This document shows positions 1 to 7,865 of a stretch of 8,101 nt of DNA, piece by piece. Under the pieces are notes generated by a model. That model saw nothing but the letters and a program-made list of their open reading frames with translations, ran no database searches and was not told the origin of the DNA. Both the position numbers and the translations under genes were made by a program. This DNA is from a bacterium (GTDB lineage: Bacteria > Bdellovibrionota > Bdellovibrionia > Bdellovibrionales > UBA1609). Each line of letters opens with the position of its first letter. The stretch's first letter is position 1. The stretch lies in NCBI GenBank assembly GCA_021784635.1, contig JAJYHS010000138.1, positions 1-8,101 on the forward strand, read 5' to 3'.

Positions 1-1028
1 TCGAGCACGGGCGGCTCGTTGAGATCGACATTTTGCACCAAGTCCACAAGCTGATGGAGCGGTTGCAGCAAAACCCTAGAAAATACAAAGCTCAAAACGA
101 TCAAAAGCAGAATGATCGCGCCAACCACGGTAAAAAACGCATAATTCACGTTTTTTAAAACTTCATTAGCCGCGCGCTTCGAAGCACCGATTGCAAGAAT
201 AAAATAGTGGCCCCCCCAGGGAATCTTCTTAACTATAAATCCGTAGGGTACGCCTCGAATGTTCAGATCCAGAAGCCTTTTGGACCGTAAGCGCTTAGAA
301 AAAAATCCAGGCTGATATTGAGTTAGATCGTTTTGGCTTGAAATACTCTTGGCACCATCTTCACTGATAAAAACGACCTCGGCGTCGAGTCGTTTTCTTA
401 AGTTCAACATAAAGGCCGTATTTACATTGAGAACTTCTTCGATATATCCGACTAGAGCATCCGACGAATTTAATATTTTTGAAAAAGCGACCAAATCCAT
501 TCCGGATTTTCCGTTAAAATCAACCACGGCAAGTTGATTTTGCTTGGCCGCTACCTTTAAGAAGGCACTTGATAGATAAACATTTGTTCCCTCAAGTTTC
601 GCGTGGCGCTTGATTTTCCCATCTTTGCCAACATAAAGCGAGACGAGCAATTGCCCCTGCGGACTAAATATTGAAAGTCGATTAGCCACCGCACCCTTTA
701 ACCACCGTGACGCAAGTTTTCGTGCGTTATTTATCTCTTCAGCCGATAAAAAATAAACGAGCGAGCGGTCATGCGCGTGCTCCTGGTTATGCGTCAGCAG
801 GTTATTTTGCAGCTCTTGAAAAATAATTTTGATTTCGCGGTAATTACCGCGAAGTCTTTGCCCCATCTCTTGATCGATCGCCTGTTCATAGCGGACGAGT
901 GAATACCCGGTCAAAAATGCAAGCGGCACAATCGAAAACATCAACAGCCACATCATCAAAATTGTGCGCAGCGAACGCGCGGGCCGTCGCGATCTAAATC
1001 TATTTGCTTGATTTTTCTTGTCGATCAT
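1..1028 (-). CDS. Membrane sensor protein with periplasmic Cache-like domain and HAMP start (partial, C-terminus off left edge)
   Basis: An open frame of 342 codons without a stop runs from ATG at 1028 to the window edge, so the C-terminal output domain is missing. A basic N-terminus (MIDKKNQANRFRSRRPARS) precedes transmembrane segment 1 at about residues 22-41. A periplasmic region of about 255 residues follows, containing a PAS/Cache-like stretch (IFSPQGQLLVSLYVGKDGK, later GYIEEVLNVNTAFML). Transmembrane segment 2 lies at about 297-316. The visible end, RVLLQPLHQLVDLVQNVD, looks like the first helix of a HAMP linker. This architecture belongs to histidine kinases, diguanylate cyclases, PP2C-type phosphatases and chemoreceptors; which one cannot be seen here. 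The gene overlaps the anti-sigma-like gene by 29 bp, suggesting translational coupling. The start has only a weak, very close AAGG, so a slightly later start is possible. The fold calls are by pattern, without a profile search. Confidence 0.8.
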   Translation of the reverse strand, partial: MIDKKNQANRFRSRRPARSLRTILMMWLLMFSIVPLAFLTGYSLVRYEQAIDQEMGQRLRGNYREIKIIFQELQNNLLTHNQEHAHDRSLVYFLSAEEINNARKLASRWLKGAVANRLSIFSPQGQLLVSLYVGKDGKIKRHAKLEGTNVYLSSAFLKVAAKQNQLAVVDFNGKSGMDLVAFSKILNSSDALVGYIEEVLNVNTAFMLNLRKRLDAEVVFISEDGAKSISSQNDLTQYQPGFFSKRLRSKRLLDLNIRGVPYGFIVKKIPWGGHYFILAIGASKRAANEVLKNVNYAFFTVVGAIILLLIVLSFVFSRVLLQPLHQLVDLVQNVDLNEPPVL

Positions 1029-1956
1029 TGGCCTTGGCTTCGGGTGTTAAATCTTGGACCCATAGAATAATTCGAACTTCGCCTTTCGGCATAATTCGAC
1101 TGCTTGGATCTTTTGAAATTGCGACTTGGGCGTATTTTTTCAAAAAAAGTATGATTGTATTGTAATGCTTCTTGGGCAATGCAAAGTGAAAATAAACACC
1201 CCTGGGATGCGTGCGGTGCCAACCCAGTCTCACTTCACCGGCTTTGTGCCCGCCAAGAGTAAGAATCTTGTGCCGAATAATTTCACCAACCACATTGGCA
1301 TGGGGAATTGCCATCCACATTCTATACAAAACACCTTTTAACTTCGGAGCGGCAGCTACGGCGGCCGCTTGTGGCTGAGCCTTTCGGATGGCCGATTTGG
1401 CAGTCGGTTTGATTACGGGCTTCGTTGCCGGCTTTTTTGATTTAGTGATTGCCGCCGTTGAATTGACGGCTTTTGTGGCCGCAACACTTATCGCCGGCAA
1501 ACTTGCGTCTGGAATAGACGGTGGTTTGATAACATTCTCTGCTGACGGAATAGATTTTGGTTGGGTCAGACGTCGTTCAATTCGGCCCCAAGGTATAATC
1601 AGTGCCGCGCCCGCAACAAGCGACGACAATACAAAAGCTTGAACGGTCCACTGCAGCAAATCTGGCCAGTTTCTATATCTTAAACGCTCAATAATTAGGG
1701 AGTAAATCGGTTTTGCTGATTTTAAATTTTCAATTTGTAAGGTCGAAATTTTCGTCTTTGAAATTTGGGAACAATACTCTTTGGCTAATTTAATGGATGC
1801 AAACTCGTTCTGTAACTCCGGCTGCGATTGAAGAGCCAGACTAACCGCCTTTTGCCGTTCAGCATCCAGTCGGTCTTCGGCATATTCGTATAACAACTCC
1901 TCGCACATAAATCTCGAAAGTTGCCGCTCGGGCGGCGACAATCGTGGCTCAGACAT
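1000..1956 (-). CDS. Anti-sigma-factor-like single-pass membrane protein
   Basis: This 318-residue protein has three parts. Residues about 15-65 (RFMCEELLYEYAEDRLDAER onward) resemble the cytoplasmic anti-sigma domain of the zf-HC2/RskA type. The His and Cys zinc ligands of the classical form are not all present, so it would be a zinc-independent version. A single hydrophobic segment at about 104-123 (TVQAFVLSSLVAGAALIIPW) should span the inner membrane. After it comes a Lys/Pro/Ala-rich linker (about 132-206), then a compact C-terminal domain (about 207-305) that I do not recognise, expected in the periplasm. The ATG at 1956 lies 8 bp inside the 3' end of the sigma-like gene and is preceded by a purine-rich GAAGAG. 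That overlap, with the neighbouring HTH protein, is the main support for an anti-sigma role. Some other membrane-anchored regulator remains possible. Confidence 0.72.
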   Translation of the reverse strand: MSEPRLSPPERQLSRFMCEELLYEYAEDRLDAERQKAVSLALQSQPELQNEFASIKLAKEYCSQISKTKISTLQIENLKSAKPIYSLIIERLRYRNWPDLLQWTVQAFVLSSLVAGAALIIPWGRIERRLTQPKSIPSAENVIKPPSIPDASLPAISVAATKAVNSTAAITKSKKPATKPVIKPTAKSAIRKAQPQAAAVAAAPKLKGVLYRMWMAIPHANVVGEIIRHKILTLGGHKAGEVRLGWHRTHPRGVYFHFALPKKHYNTIILFLKKYAQVAISKDPSSRIMPKGEVRIILWVQDLTPEAKANDRQEKSSK

Positions 1957-2443
1957 GATGACTCTTCTTTTCTGGTTTTAATATATGGCCAAGCGTTTTA
2001 AGCCCCCGACCTAACCGGTAGCGAACCGTTCCAATTGACAGTTGCATCCCGTCGGAAATTGCCTGGTCCGAAAACTTCATAATTTGTGAATAAACAACCG
2101 TGCGAAATTCCCGCTCATCGGCAAGTTTTCTAAACTCAAACCACGGCGACCAGTCCGTCGCCTCAGGAGCGACAATTGATCCCGCCGAAAAACTAAGACT
2201 CGATGGTTTGGATAGATTGCGTCTCTTTTTTTCAGACTCTTCGATGCTACAAATGACGGCTGTTTGCAAATTGAGCGGAGTTTTTAACTTGTCGATCTGA
2301 CGATGGCTCAATTGCTTAAGGGTCCGCGTCGTCGCGCTGAGCGCTTTGGATTCATCCAAATAGGTCAGATAATAAAAAATTGCGATTTTTTCAACCAGAC
2401 TCTCAGATAGCATAAGCTCCCTCGCTTCGAGTGCTTCGGGCAT
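1949..2443 (-). CDS. Small sigma-factor-like protein with region-4 helix-turn-helix
   Basis: This is a 164-residue (or 154-residue) cytoplasmic protein. Residues about 112-150 (EFRTVVYSQIMKFSDQAISD, then SIGTVRYRLGRGLKTLG) match the sigma-70 region-4 pattern, in which a helix-turn-helix ending in a TVRYRL-type recognition helix binds the -35 element. The N-terminal half is helical and charged but shows no recognisable region-2 core-binding or -10-melting motif, so it is either a very divergent ECF sigma factor or a region-4-only regulator. The gene begins 23 bp after the mreB stop and overlaps the anti-sigma-like gene by 8 bp, so it is probably cotranscribed with both. The start is uncertain: ATG at 2443 has no clear ribosome-binding site, while the in-frame ATG at 2413 (MLSESLVEK) sits 6 bases after a GAGG. 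I give the longer form and regard the 2413 start as at least as likely. Confidence 0.72.
   Translation of the reverse strand: MPEALEARELMLSESLVEKIAIFYYLTYLDESKALSATTRTLKQLSHRQIDKLKTPLNLQTAVICSIEESEKKRRNLSKPSSLSFSAGSIVAPEATDWSPWFEFRKLADEREFRTVVYSQIMKFSDQAISDGMQLSIGTVRYRLGRGLKTLGHILKPEKKSHHV
2417..2424 (-). promoter_or_regulatory. Ribosome-binding site favouring the internal start of the sigma-like gene
   Basis: The minus strand reads GAGGGAGCTT immediately before the ATG at 2413. The purine-rich GAGGGAG fits a Shine-Dalgarno sequence at normal spacing, whereas the in-frame ATG at 2443 has none. This supports a shorter, 154-residue product. Confidence 0.5.
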
Positions 2444-2466
2444 GCTTCTGCACGAGCATGATGTCG

Positions 2467-3552
<1,086 letters not shown>

Positions 3553-3559
3553 CCGATCA

Positions 3560-3587
3560 TTGACAAGTCTATGTAATGTGGTCGAAT
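3560..3587 (+). promoter_or_regulatory. Candidate promoter for the SCP2-like gene
   Basis: A consensus TTGACA (3560-3565) is followed after 16 bases by TCGAAT (3582-3587), which matches 4 of 6 bases of the -10 consensus. It lies back to back with the mreB promoter in the 59-bp divergent gap. If used, transcription would start near 3594, downstream of the first ATG at 3576, and would favour the ATG at 3603. Confidence 0.28.
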
Positions 3588-4106
3588 CTTGCGGTTCAAT
3601 CTATGAACGAAAACTCACTCTTATTGTCCATGCGATCGGCCGTCTCGCGAAGTTCGGCATTTTCCGAAGTTCTAAAACTTCTACCGCCACCGCATTTACT
3701 CGCCCTTCGCCTGGATGATCGATTGTCCTGTCGATTGGTTTTAGAAAACGAACAGGCGACACTAAATGCCAATGCCGATGAAGGTTTGGCCCCTCACGCC
3801 GATCTCGAGTTGATTCTTTTTTCTGAATCCATTCGAAGACTTAGCTCTCGCTCGTATGACACCATACCTAGCCTATTAAAGGAGTTCACGAGCCTTGCCG
3901 TGCAGGGGCATGTCCGAATAAAGCCGCTATGCTCAATTATGGAACTCAAACAAAAAGGATATCTATTAACTGTTCAACGGCTTGGTGCCGCGCCAGCCCA
4001 TCTCGCGATCGAGATGCTGTCGCACCGCTTCAGTTTCTTCAAGCCTTTTGTTGTCACTCCATCCGAGCTCTTTTTGAAAAAGCTGCGCGATATCGTCCAA
4101 AAATAA
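3576..4106 (+). CDS. Small SCP2-like (sterol-carrier-type lipid-binding) protein, tentative
   Basis: This 176-residue protein has no signal peptide or membrane segment. Residues about 43-130 follow the SCP2 pattern: alternating strands (LALRLDDRLSCRLVLENEQ), an acidic strand entering a helix (HADLELILFSESIRRL), then SLLKEFTSLAVQGHVRIKP, resembling the family's late helix and 'G-hydrophobic-R' strand. SCP2 domains bind lipids or acyl chains in a hydrophobic tunnel; the ligand here is unknown. The domain match ends where the gene runs into glpD. Residues 131-176 are encoded antisense to the last 45 glpD codons and its stop, with the same codon boundaries. No ribosome-binding site precedes ATG 3576 or the in-frame ATG at 3603; the longest form is given, and 3603 fits the candidate promoter better. 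The gene diverges from mreB. The family assignment is moderate to low and needs a profile search. Confidence 0.6.
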   Translation: MWSNLAVQSMNENSLLLSMRSAVSRSSAFSEVLKLLPPPHLLALRLDDRLSCRLVLENEQATLNANADEGLAPHADLELILFSESIRRLSSRSYDTIPSLLKEFTSLAVQGHVRIKPLCSIMELKQKGYLLTVQRLGAAPAHLAIEMLSHRFSFFKPFVVTPSELFLKKLRDIVQK

Positions 4107-5774
4107 AAATCCATGGTCGGGACGCGACAAGAAAAGTGGCGAGCGCCTCAGAACAAAGTCCCGCAAATGAAAACACATTGTGGAATGAATCGCGTGTTCG
4201 GCTTCGAACTGCCACAACCGATGGACCCCGCTTGTTCGCGCCCTATAGTTTTCAAGAATCGCCTTTGCCTCTTCACCGTGGCGCTCAACAAGTAAATGTA
4301 CAATGCTTTCATGTATGCCGAATTCTTTTGCCCAATGGCTGGCCTCTCGCCGAGCCTTTTCAATCGACGCGGCATTAGCGAGCGCGTTGAGCGGCGCCGT
4401 GGTCTGATTTCTCGCGAAGCGCACTTGATCTTCTAAGCAAAATTGATTTAATGCAGTTTCAACAACCATCTCAGCAACTTTGCGATAGGTGGTATATTTG
4501 CCTCCGGCGATAAACGTGATGTTGCGTGGGTCAGAAACGATTTTATGCTCACGACTCGTTTTGCTTTCTGTATCGGAGTGATCATCCACTAAAGGCCTAA
4601 CGCCGGAGTAACTCGCCACGATGTCGGCATCCGTGAGATTGGCATGGCCAAAATAGCGATTTATGATGTGCAGAAGATAACTAACATCTTCGCGCGTGGT
4701 TCGCACCTCCGCGGGGTCGCCCGAATAATCCGTGTCCGTTGTACCGACAATCACCATCTCGTGCCGTGGGATGGCAAATACGATCCGTTTTTGGTCTTCA
4801 GTAATCATCACGACGGCATCATGAATCGGGAGGCGGCTGCGCATAAAGGTAAGGTGCACCCCCTTTGACGGCCGCAGAATAGGCCGCCAACCCTTTAGCA
4901 TTCTAGCGGCGACAAGGTCTGTCCACGGGCCGACTGTGCTTATAAAATGTTTTGCTCTTATCGTAAATTCGCGGCCCGTTTCTTCGTCACGCGCAACAAG
5001 CCCGCACACGCGCTCGCTTTTTGATTTTTCATTTTCAAAATGGGCGCCCGTAGCCCTTACATATGAAACAGCGACCGTGCCGAATCTTACCGCCGAACGA
5101 ATTGTCTCAAGAACAAGACGGTCATCATCCATATAGGCGTCGGAATACGCGTAACCTCCACATAAAGATTGGTCGCTTAACATTGGAACCCGGTTAAGTA
5201 ACTCGTTCTTATTTAACCTTTCATGAAGCTCAGGCATCTCAAAAGTTGCCAAAAGATCATAAAGCATCATGCCAAGGCCGAGCTTGAACATTCCCACGCG
5301 CGAATTTTTGTAAACAGGCAGAATAAAGCGAAGGGGATGGACGAGGTGGGGTGCCATCTCGAAGAGATGCCGCCGCTCTTGAAGAGCTTCAAAAACCAAT
5401 CCGAATTCAAGGTTTTCAAGATAGCGAATCCCGCCGTGAATGAGCTTACTCGATCGCGAGCTTGTACCGCTTGCAAAATCTTGCGCCTCGATAAGCGCAA
5501 CTTTCATCCCGCGGCTTGAAGCATCGCGCGCCACACCTGCGCCGTTAATGAGCTTACTCGATCGCGAGCTTGTACCGCTTGCAAAATCTTGCGCCTCGAT
5601 AAGCGCAACTTTCATCCCGCGGCTTGAAGCATCGCGCGCCACACCTGCGCCGTTAATGCCCCCGCCAATTATGGCAAGATCAAACGTTTCGTCTTGAAGC
5701 CGTTTGATAAATTCAGGCCGTCTTTTTGCCGAGAGTTCACCCGTGATTGCGGGTTGAAGAATGCCATGATCCAT
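3966..5774 (-). CDS. glpD: FAD-dependent glycerol-3-phosphate dehydrogenase GlpD with internal tandem duplication
   Basis: GlpD oxidises sn-glycerol 3-phosphate to dihydroxyacetone phosphate at the cytoplasmic membrane and passes electrons through FAD to the quinone pool. Hallmarks seen are the Rossmann entry FDLAIIGGGINGAG (31-44), with E60 at the expected ribose-binding position; SSKLIHGGIRYLE (108-120); GTTDTDYSGDP; SYSGVRPLVDD; FIAGGKYTTYRKVAE; and a GlpD-type C-terminal helical domain ending near ELGW. The length is 602 residues. Removing a perfect 36-residue repeat (N41-I76 equals N77-I112) gives 566, close to the B. subtilis-type enzyme. The repeat inserts a second helix-strand unit between the Rossmann fold and the conserved IHGG motif, so activity is doubtful unless the insertion loops out. 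The ATG at 5774 lacks a Shine-Dalgarno sequence. The gene diverges from the HAD gene 17 bp away, and its 3' end overlaps the SCP2-like gene by 141 bp. Confidence 0.95.
   Translation of the reverse strand: MDHGILQPAITGELSAKRRPEFIKRLQDETFDLAIIGGGINGAGVARDASSRGMKVALIEAQDFASGTSSRSSKLINGAGVARDASSRGMKVALIEAQDFASGTSSRSSKLIHGGIRYLENLEFGLVFEALQERRHLFEMAPHLVHPLRFILPVYKNSRVGMFKLGLGMMLYDLLATFEMPELHERLNKNELLNRVPMLSDQSLCGGYAYSDAYMDDDRLVLETIRSAVRFGTVAVSYVRATGAHFENEKSKSERVCGLVARDEETGREFTIRAKHFISTVGPWTDLVAARMLKGWRPILRPSKGVHLTFMRSRLPIHDAVVMITEDQKRIVFAIPRHEMVIVGTTDTDYSGDPAEVRTTREDVSYLLHIINRYFGHANLTDADIVASYSGVRPLVDDHSDTESKTSREHKIVSDPRNITFIAGGKYTTYRKVAEMVVETALNQFCLEDQVRFARNQTTAPLNALANAASIEKARREASHWAKEFGIHESIVHLLVERHGEEAKAILENYRARTSGVHRLWQFEAEHAIHSTMCFHLRDFVLRRSPLFLSRPDHGFLFLDDIAQLFQKELGWSDNKRLEETEAVRQHLDREMGWRGTKPLNS
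5439..5546 (-). repeat. 108-bp tandem direct repeat, copy nearer the glpD 3' end
   Basis: This is identical base for base to 5547-5654 and directly adjacent to it. It encodes glpD residues 77-112, which begin NGAGVARDASSRGMKVALIE. The left boundary is marked by a mismatch at 5438 (g) versus 5546 (t). The unit is 36 codons, so the reading frame is preserved. Confidence 0.97.
5547..5654 (-). repeat. 108-bp tandem direct repeat, copy nearer the glpD 5' end
   Basis: This is the second, perfectly identical unit. It encodes glpD residues 41-76 and directly follows the genuine GGGI of the Rossmann motif. Identity continues for four more bases (aatg, 5655-5658) before diverging. With no synonymous differences, the duplication is either very recent or an assembly error. 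Confidence 0.97.
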
Positions 5775-5782
5775 AGTTTAAT
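5754..5782 (+). promoter_or_regulatory. Candidate promoter of the HAD phosphatase gene
   Basis: TTGAAG (5754-5759), a 17-base spacer, then TTTAAT (5777-5782, 5 of 6 of the -10 consensus). The predicted transcription start near 5789 leaves a leader of about three bases before ATG 5792, and no Shine-Dalgarno sequence is present. The element lies mostly inside the first codons of glpD. Predicted by eye. Confidence 0.4.
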
Positions 5783-5791
5783 CTAGCGTGC

Positions 5792-6535
5792 ATGAAACCT
5801 TTTCCGCAAGAGAAGATCGTAAAGATTAAAAAGCAGATTGACCAGGCGCTCGATGCCGGTGTCGACCGAATTGCCGCATTCGATGCCGACGGCACACTAT
5901 GGGATACCGACGTTGGCGAACATTTTTTTCAGTACCAAATAGCAAAAAATCTTTTGCCGAATTTGCCCCCCAACCCGTGGGAGCATTATCGCCAGTGGTA
6001 CGTTCGCGAAACACCTGGGGCTCTTGTTTGGCTCGCGCAGATCATGAAGGATATTCCGCTTACGACCGTTCGCGGTTGGGCACGCGAAGCGTTTGCCACA
6101 CTTGAACCACCGCCGTTTTTTCCGTTCATGAAAGATCTTGTCGCTTATTTAAAAGCGCGTGACGTACACGTTTATTGTGTTACCGCTTCAGTTCGCTGGG
6201 CTGTTGAACCGGCTGCTGAGGCCATAGGGATTGCTGCGGAAAATGTGATCGGCATTAAAACTGAAATTTACGAGGGTAAAATTACTGAAAAACCTGAAGG
6301 CCCACTGACCTGGCACGAAGGTAAAGTGACCGGGTTACTCGAAGCAACCGGCCGCAAACTACCGTTTCTTGCCGCCGGCAATACAATGGGCGATTTGCCG
6401 CTACTCGAATGTGCCCGGCGCATCCGCATTGCAAACCTTGGCGCGCCTCCCGGACATTTTAATCGGGAATCTGAAGAAGCCTTACTTGCCGTTGCCCGCA
6501 CGCGCGGTTGGCATTTTCATTCGTATCGGCCTTAA
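5792..6535 (+). CDS. HAD-superfamily phosphatase, phosphoserine-phosphatase-like type
   Basis: This 247-residue cytoplasmic hydrolase carries the HAD catalytic set. Motif I is AAFDADGTLWD, with nucleophile D31 and acid/base D33. Motif II is in YCVTASVRWAVEP (T131/S133), motif III is probably K178, and motif IV is AAGNTMGDLPLLE, with metal-binding D201. The helical insert after motif I (about residues 40-115) is a C1-type cap, as in SerB-related enzymes, and the motif II sequence resembles the broad PF12710-type family. The physiological substrate cannot be read from the sequence. Proximity to glpD makes a three-carbon or glycerol phosphate conceivable, but that is speculation. The ATG at 5792 is 17 bp from the divergent glpD start and has no Shine-Dalgarno sequence. 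The stop overlaps the convergent pepP stop within TTAA, leaving no room for a terminator between them. Confidence 0.9.
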   Translation: MKPFPQEKIVKIKKQIDQALDAGVDRIAAFDADGTLWDTDVGEHFFQYQIAKNLLPNLPPNPWEHYRQWYVRETPGALVWLAQIMKDIPLTTVRGWAREAFATLEPPPFFPFMKDLVAYLKARDVHVYCVTASVRWAVEPAAEAIGIAAENVIGIKTEIYEGKITEKPEGPLTWHEGKVTGLLEATGRKLPFLAAGNTMGDLPLLECARRIRIANLGAPPGHFNRESEEALLAVARTRGWHFHSYRP

Positions 6536-7848
6536 TGCCGCATGACCGCCTCAATGTCGGCAATTTCTTTTGGACATTTACTCGAGAGAACTTCGTGCCC
6601 CGACTCGGTAACTAAAACGTCGTCTTCAATACGAATCCCGATGCCGCGCAACTCATCCGGGACCCCTGGTGCGTCTTTTGAAATGTAAAGACCTGGCTCA
6701 ATTGTAAGAACAAATCCTGGCTCAATTACGCGCGGCTCACCGTTAACCAAGGTTGTCCCCGCGTCATGAACCTCCATGCCAAGCCAATGCGAAACACGAT
6801 GCATGTAAAAGCGTTCGTATTCTTTTTTTTCAATGAGGTCGTCTTTTCGGCCCTTCAAAAGTTTTTCATCAATCATAAGTTCAGTGAGCCGAGAAACCGT
6901 TTCAGTTTGTAAAGCCTCACGGCTTGTCCCTGGTTTTACGAGTGACACCAAGTCTTTTTGCACGTTCAACATTTTTTGATAAATTCGCTTTTGCGTGTCG
7001 CTAAACCGTCCGTTCACCGGAAACACCCGCGTAATATCGCCTGAAAAATAATTGTATTCTGCCCCCGCGTCGAGAAGAAGAAGGTCGCCATCTTTGCAAA
7101 CTTGGTCGTTAAACTCATAGTGGAGTGTGGTCGCATTTTCGCCGCCCGCAACGATAGCTCCGTAACCTTCACGCGCGCAGCCCCGCTCCATAATCGAGCG
7201 CAGAAAAACTCCGTGAAGCGCGCGCTCGTTTATGCCGGGCCGAATAGTTTTCATCACTTCGATATGCGCCTCGGCTGAAATCTCACATGCGCGCCTGTGC
7301 CATTCCACTTCAACATTGGATTTACGAAGCCTCATTTCACCCAGCATCGCACAGGGATCAATTATCGGAAGATTGCCCCGGTTAGAACGCGACCGAGACC
7401 AGGTCAAATCGTTTATAATATCCATTAGAATTGTATCAAAATTTGTATTTGAAAAGAGAGAATAGTAAATTTGATCCACGTCCGAAAGAAGCTTTGGCAG
7501 CTCGTCTTGAACCGAATCTATTGAATAGACCTCGTCGACTTCAAAATACCGTTTGGCACCCTCAACGCCGTAGCGAAAACCCGTCCAGGTCTCTTGCGCC
7601 GGATCTTTTGACATAACAAATAAAACCGTTTCCGGATTTTTACCCGGGCGAAAAATAAGCGCTGAATTTGGCTCTTCAAAACCGGTCAAATAAAACATGT
7701 TGGAGTTCTGCCGAAAAGGATAATGAACATCGCCGTTTCTGATAACTTCGGGATTGGCGGCCAATATCAGCGCGCTGTCTTTTAAATGATTGGCCAATTT
7801 CTCTCGCCGTCCTTTAAATATCGACATTGCATATTGCGGCGTTCGCAC
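6532..7848 (-). CDS. pepP: Xaa-Pro aminopeptidase (aminopeptidase P, M24B)
   Basis: This is a cytoplasmic, normally Mn-dependent exopeptidase that removes an N-terminal residue preceding proline. It has 438 residues, close to the 441 of E. coli PepP. An AMP_N-type N-terminal domain (about 8-140, including NSNMFYLTGF) is followed by the pita-bread catalytic domain. All five expected metal ligands are present: D260 and D271 (LLLDAGAEYNYFSGDITR), H354 (HRVSHWLGMEVHD), E384 (LTIEPGLYI) and E408 (IRIEDDVLV). The accessory histidines H243, H350 and H361 are also visible. The start codon is GTG at 7848, supported by AAGGAG six bases upstream; the in-frame ATG seven codons later lacks such a site. 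The gene lies 17 bp after an unrecognised gene, probably in one operon, and its stop overlaps the HAD gene's stop. Confidence 0.96.
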   Translation of the reverse strand: MRTPQYAMSIFKGRREKLANHLKDSALILAANPEVIRNGDVHYPFRQNSNMFYLTGFEEPNSALIFRPGKNPETVLFVMSKDPAQETWTGFRYGVEGAKRYFEVDEVYSIDSVQDELPKLLSDVDQIYYSLFSNTNFDTILMDIINDLTWSRSRSNRGNLPIIDPCAMLGEMRLRKSNVEVEWHRRACEISAEAHIEVMKTIRPGINERALHGVFLRSIMERGCAREGYGAIVAGGENATTLHYEFNDQVCKDGDLLLLDAGAEYNYFSGDITRVFPVNGRFSDTQKRIYQKMLNVQKDLVSLVKPGTSREALQTETVSRLTELMIDEKLLKGRKDDLIEKKEYERFYMHRVSHWLGMEVHDAGTTLVNGEPRVIEPGFVLTIEPGLYISKDAPGVPDELRGIGIRIEDDVLVTESGHEVLSSKCPKEIADIEAVMRH

Positions 7849-7854
7849 GGGTAG

Positions 7855-7860
7855 CTCCTT
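7855..7860 (-). promoter_or_regulatory. Strong Shine-Dalgarno site of pepP
   Basis: AAGGAG on the minus strand is followed by six bases (CTACCC) and then GTG at 7848. It fixes the non-ATG start of pepP and is the clearest ribosome-binding site in the window. Confidence 0.8.
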
Positions 7861-7865
7861 CTTTT

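Noticed and set aside
211..217. Run of seven C (G7 on the coding strand) in the sensor gene as a phase-variation tract
   Set aside because: The tract is short and the frame is intact, encoding ordinary residues (Gly-Gly-Trp-Pro region). Nothing else points to slippage control.
1388..1642. Hydrophobic plus-strand open frame resembling a membrane protein
   Set aside because: It is antisense to the Lys/Pro/Ala-rich linker and transmembrane segment of the anti-sigma-like gene; Ala/Gly/Lys-rich codons read backwards give hydrophobic residues.
4107..4140. Terminator after the SCP2-like gene
   Set aside because: No hairpin with a T-run was seen, and the segment is coding sequence of glpD on the other strand.
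5439..5658. CRISPR array or mobile-element terminal repeat
   Set aside because: There are only two long units with no spacer between them, lying within one reading frame. This is a tandem duplication of coding sequence.
5440..5697. Plus-strand open frame containing a repeated peptide (MSLLDRELVPLAKSCAS twice)
   Set aside because: It is the antisense image of the 108-bp duplication in glpD. The repetition comes from glpD and there is no ribosome-binding site or family match.
6823..6830. Run of eight T (A8 on the coding strand) in pepP as a slippage or frameshift site
   Set aside because: The frame continues intact through a full-length PepP with all catalytic residues, and A-rich lysine codons explain the run.
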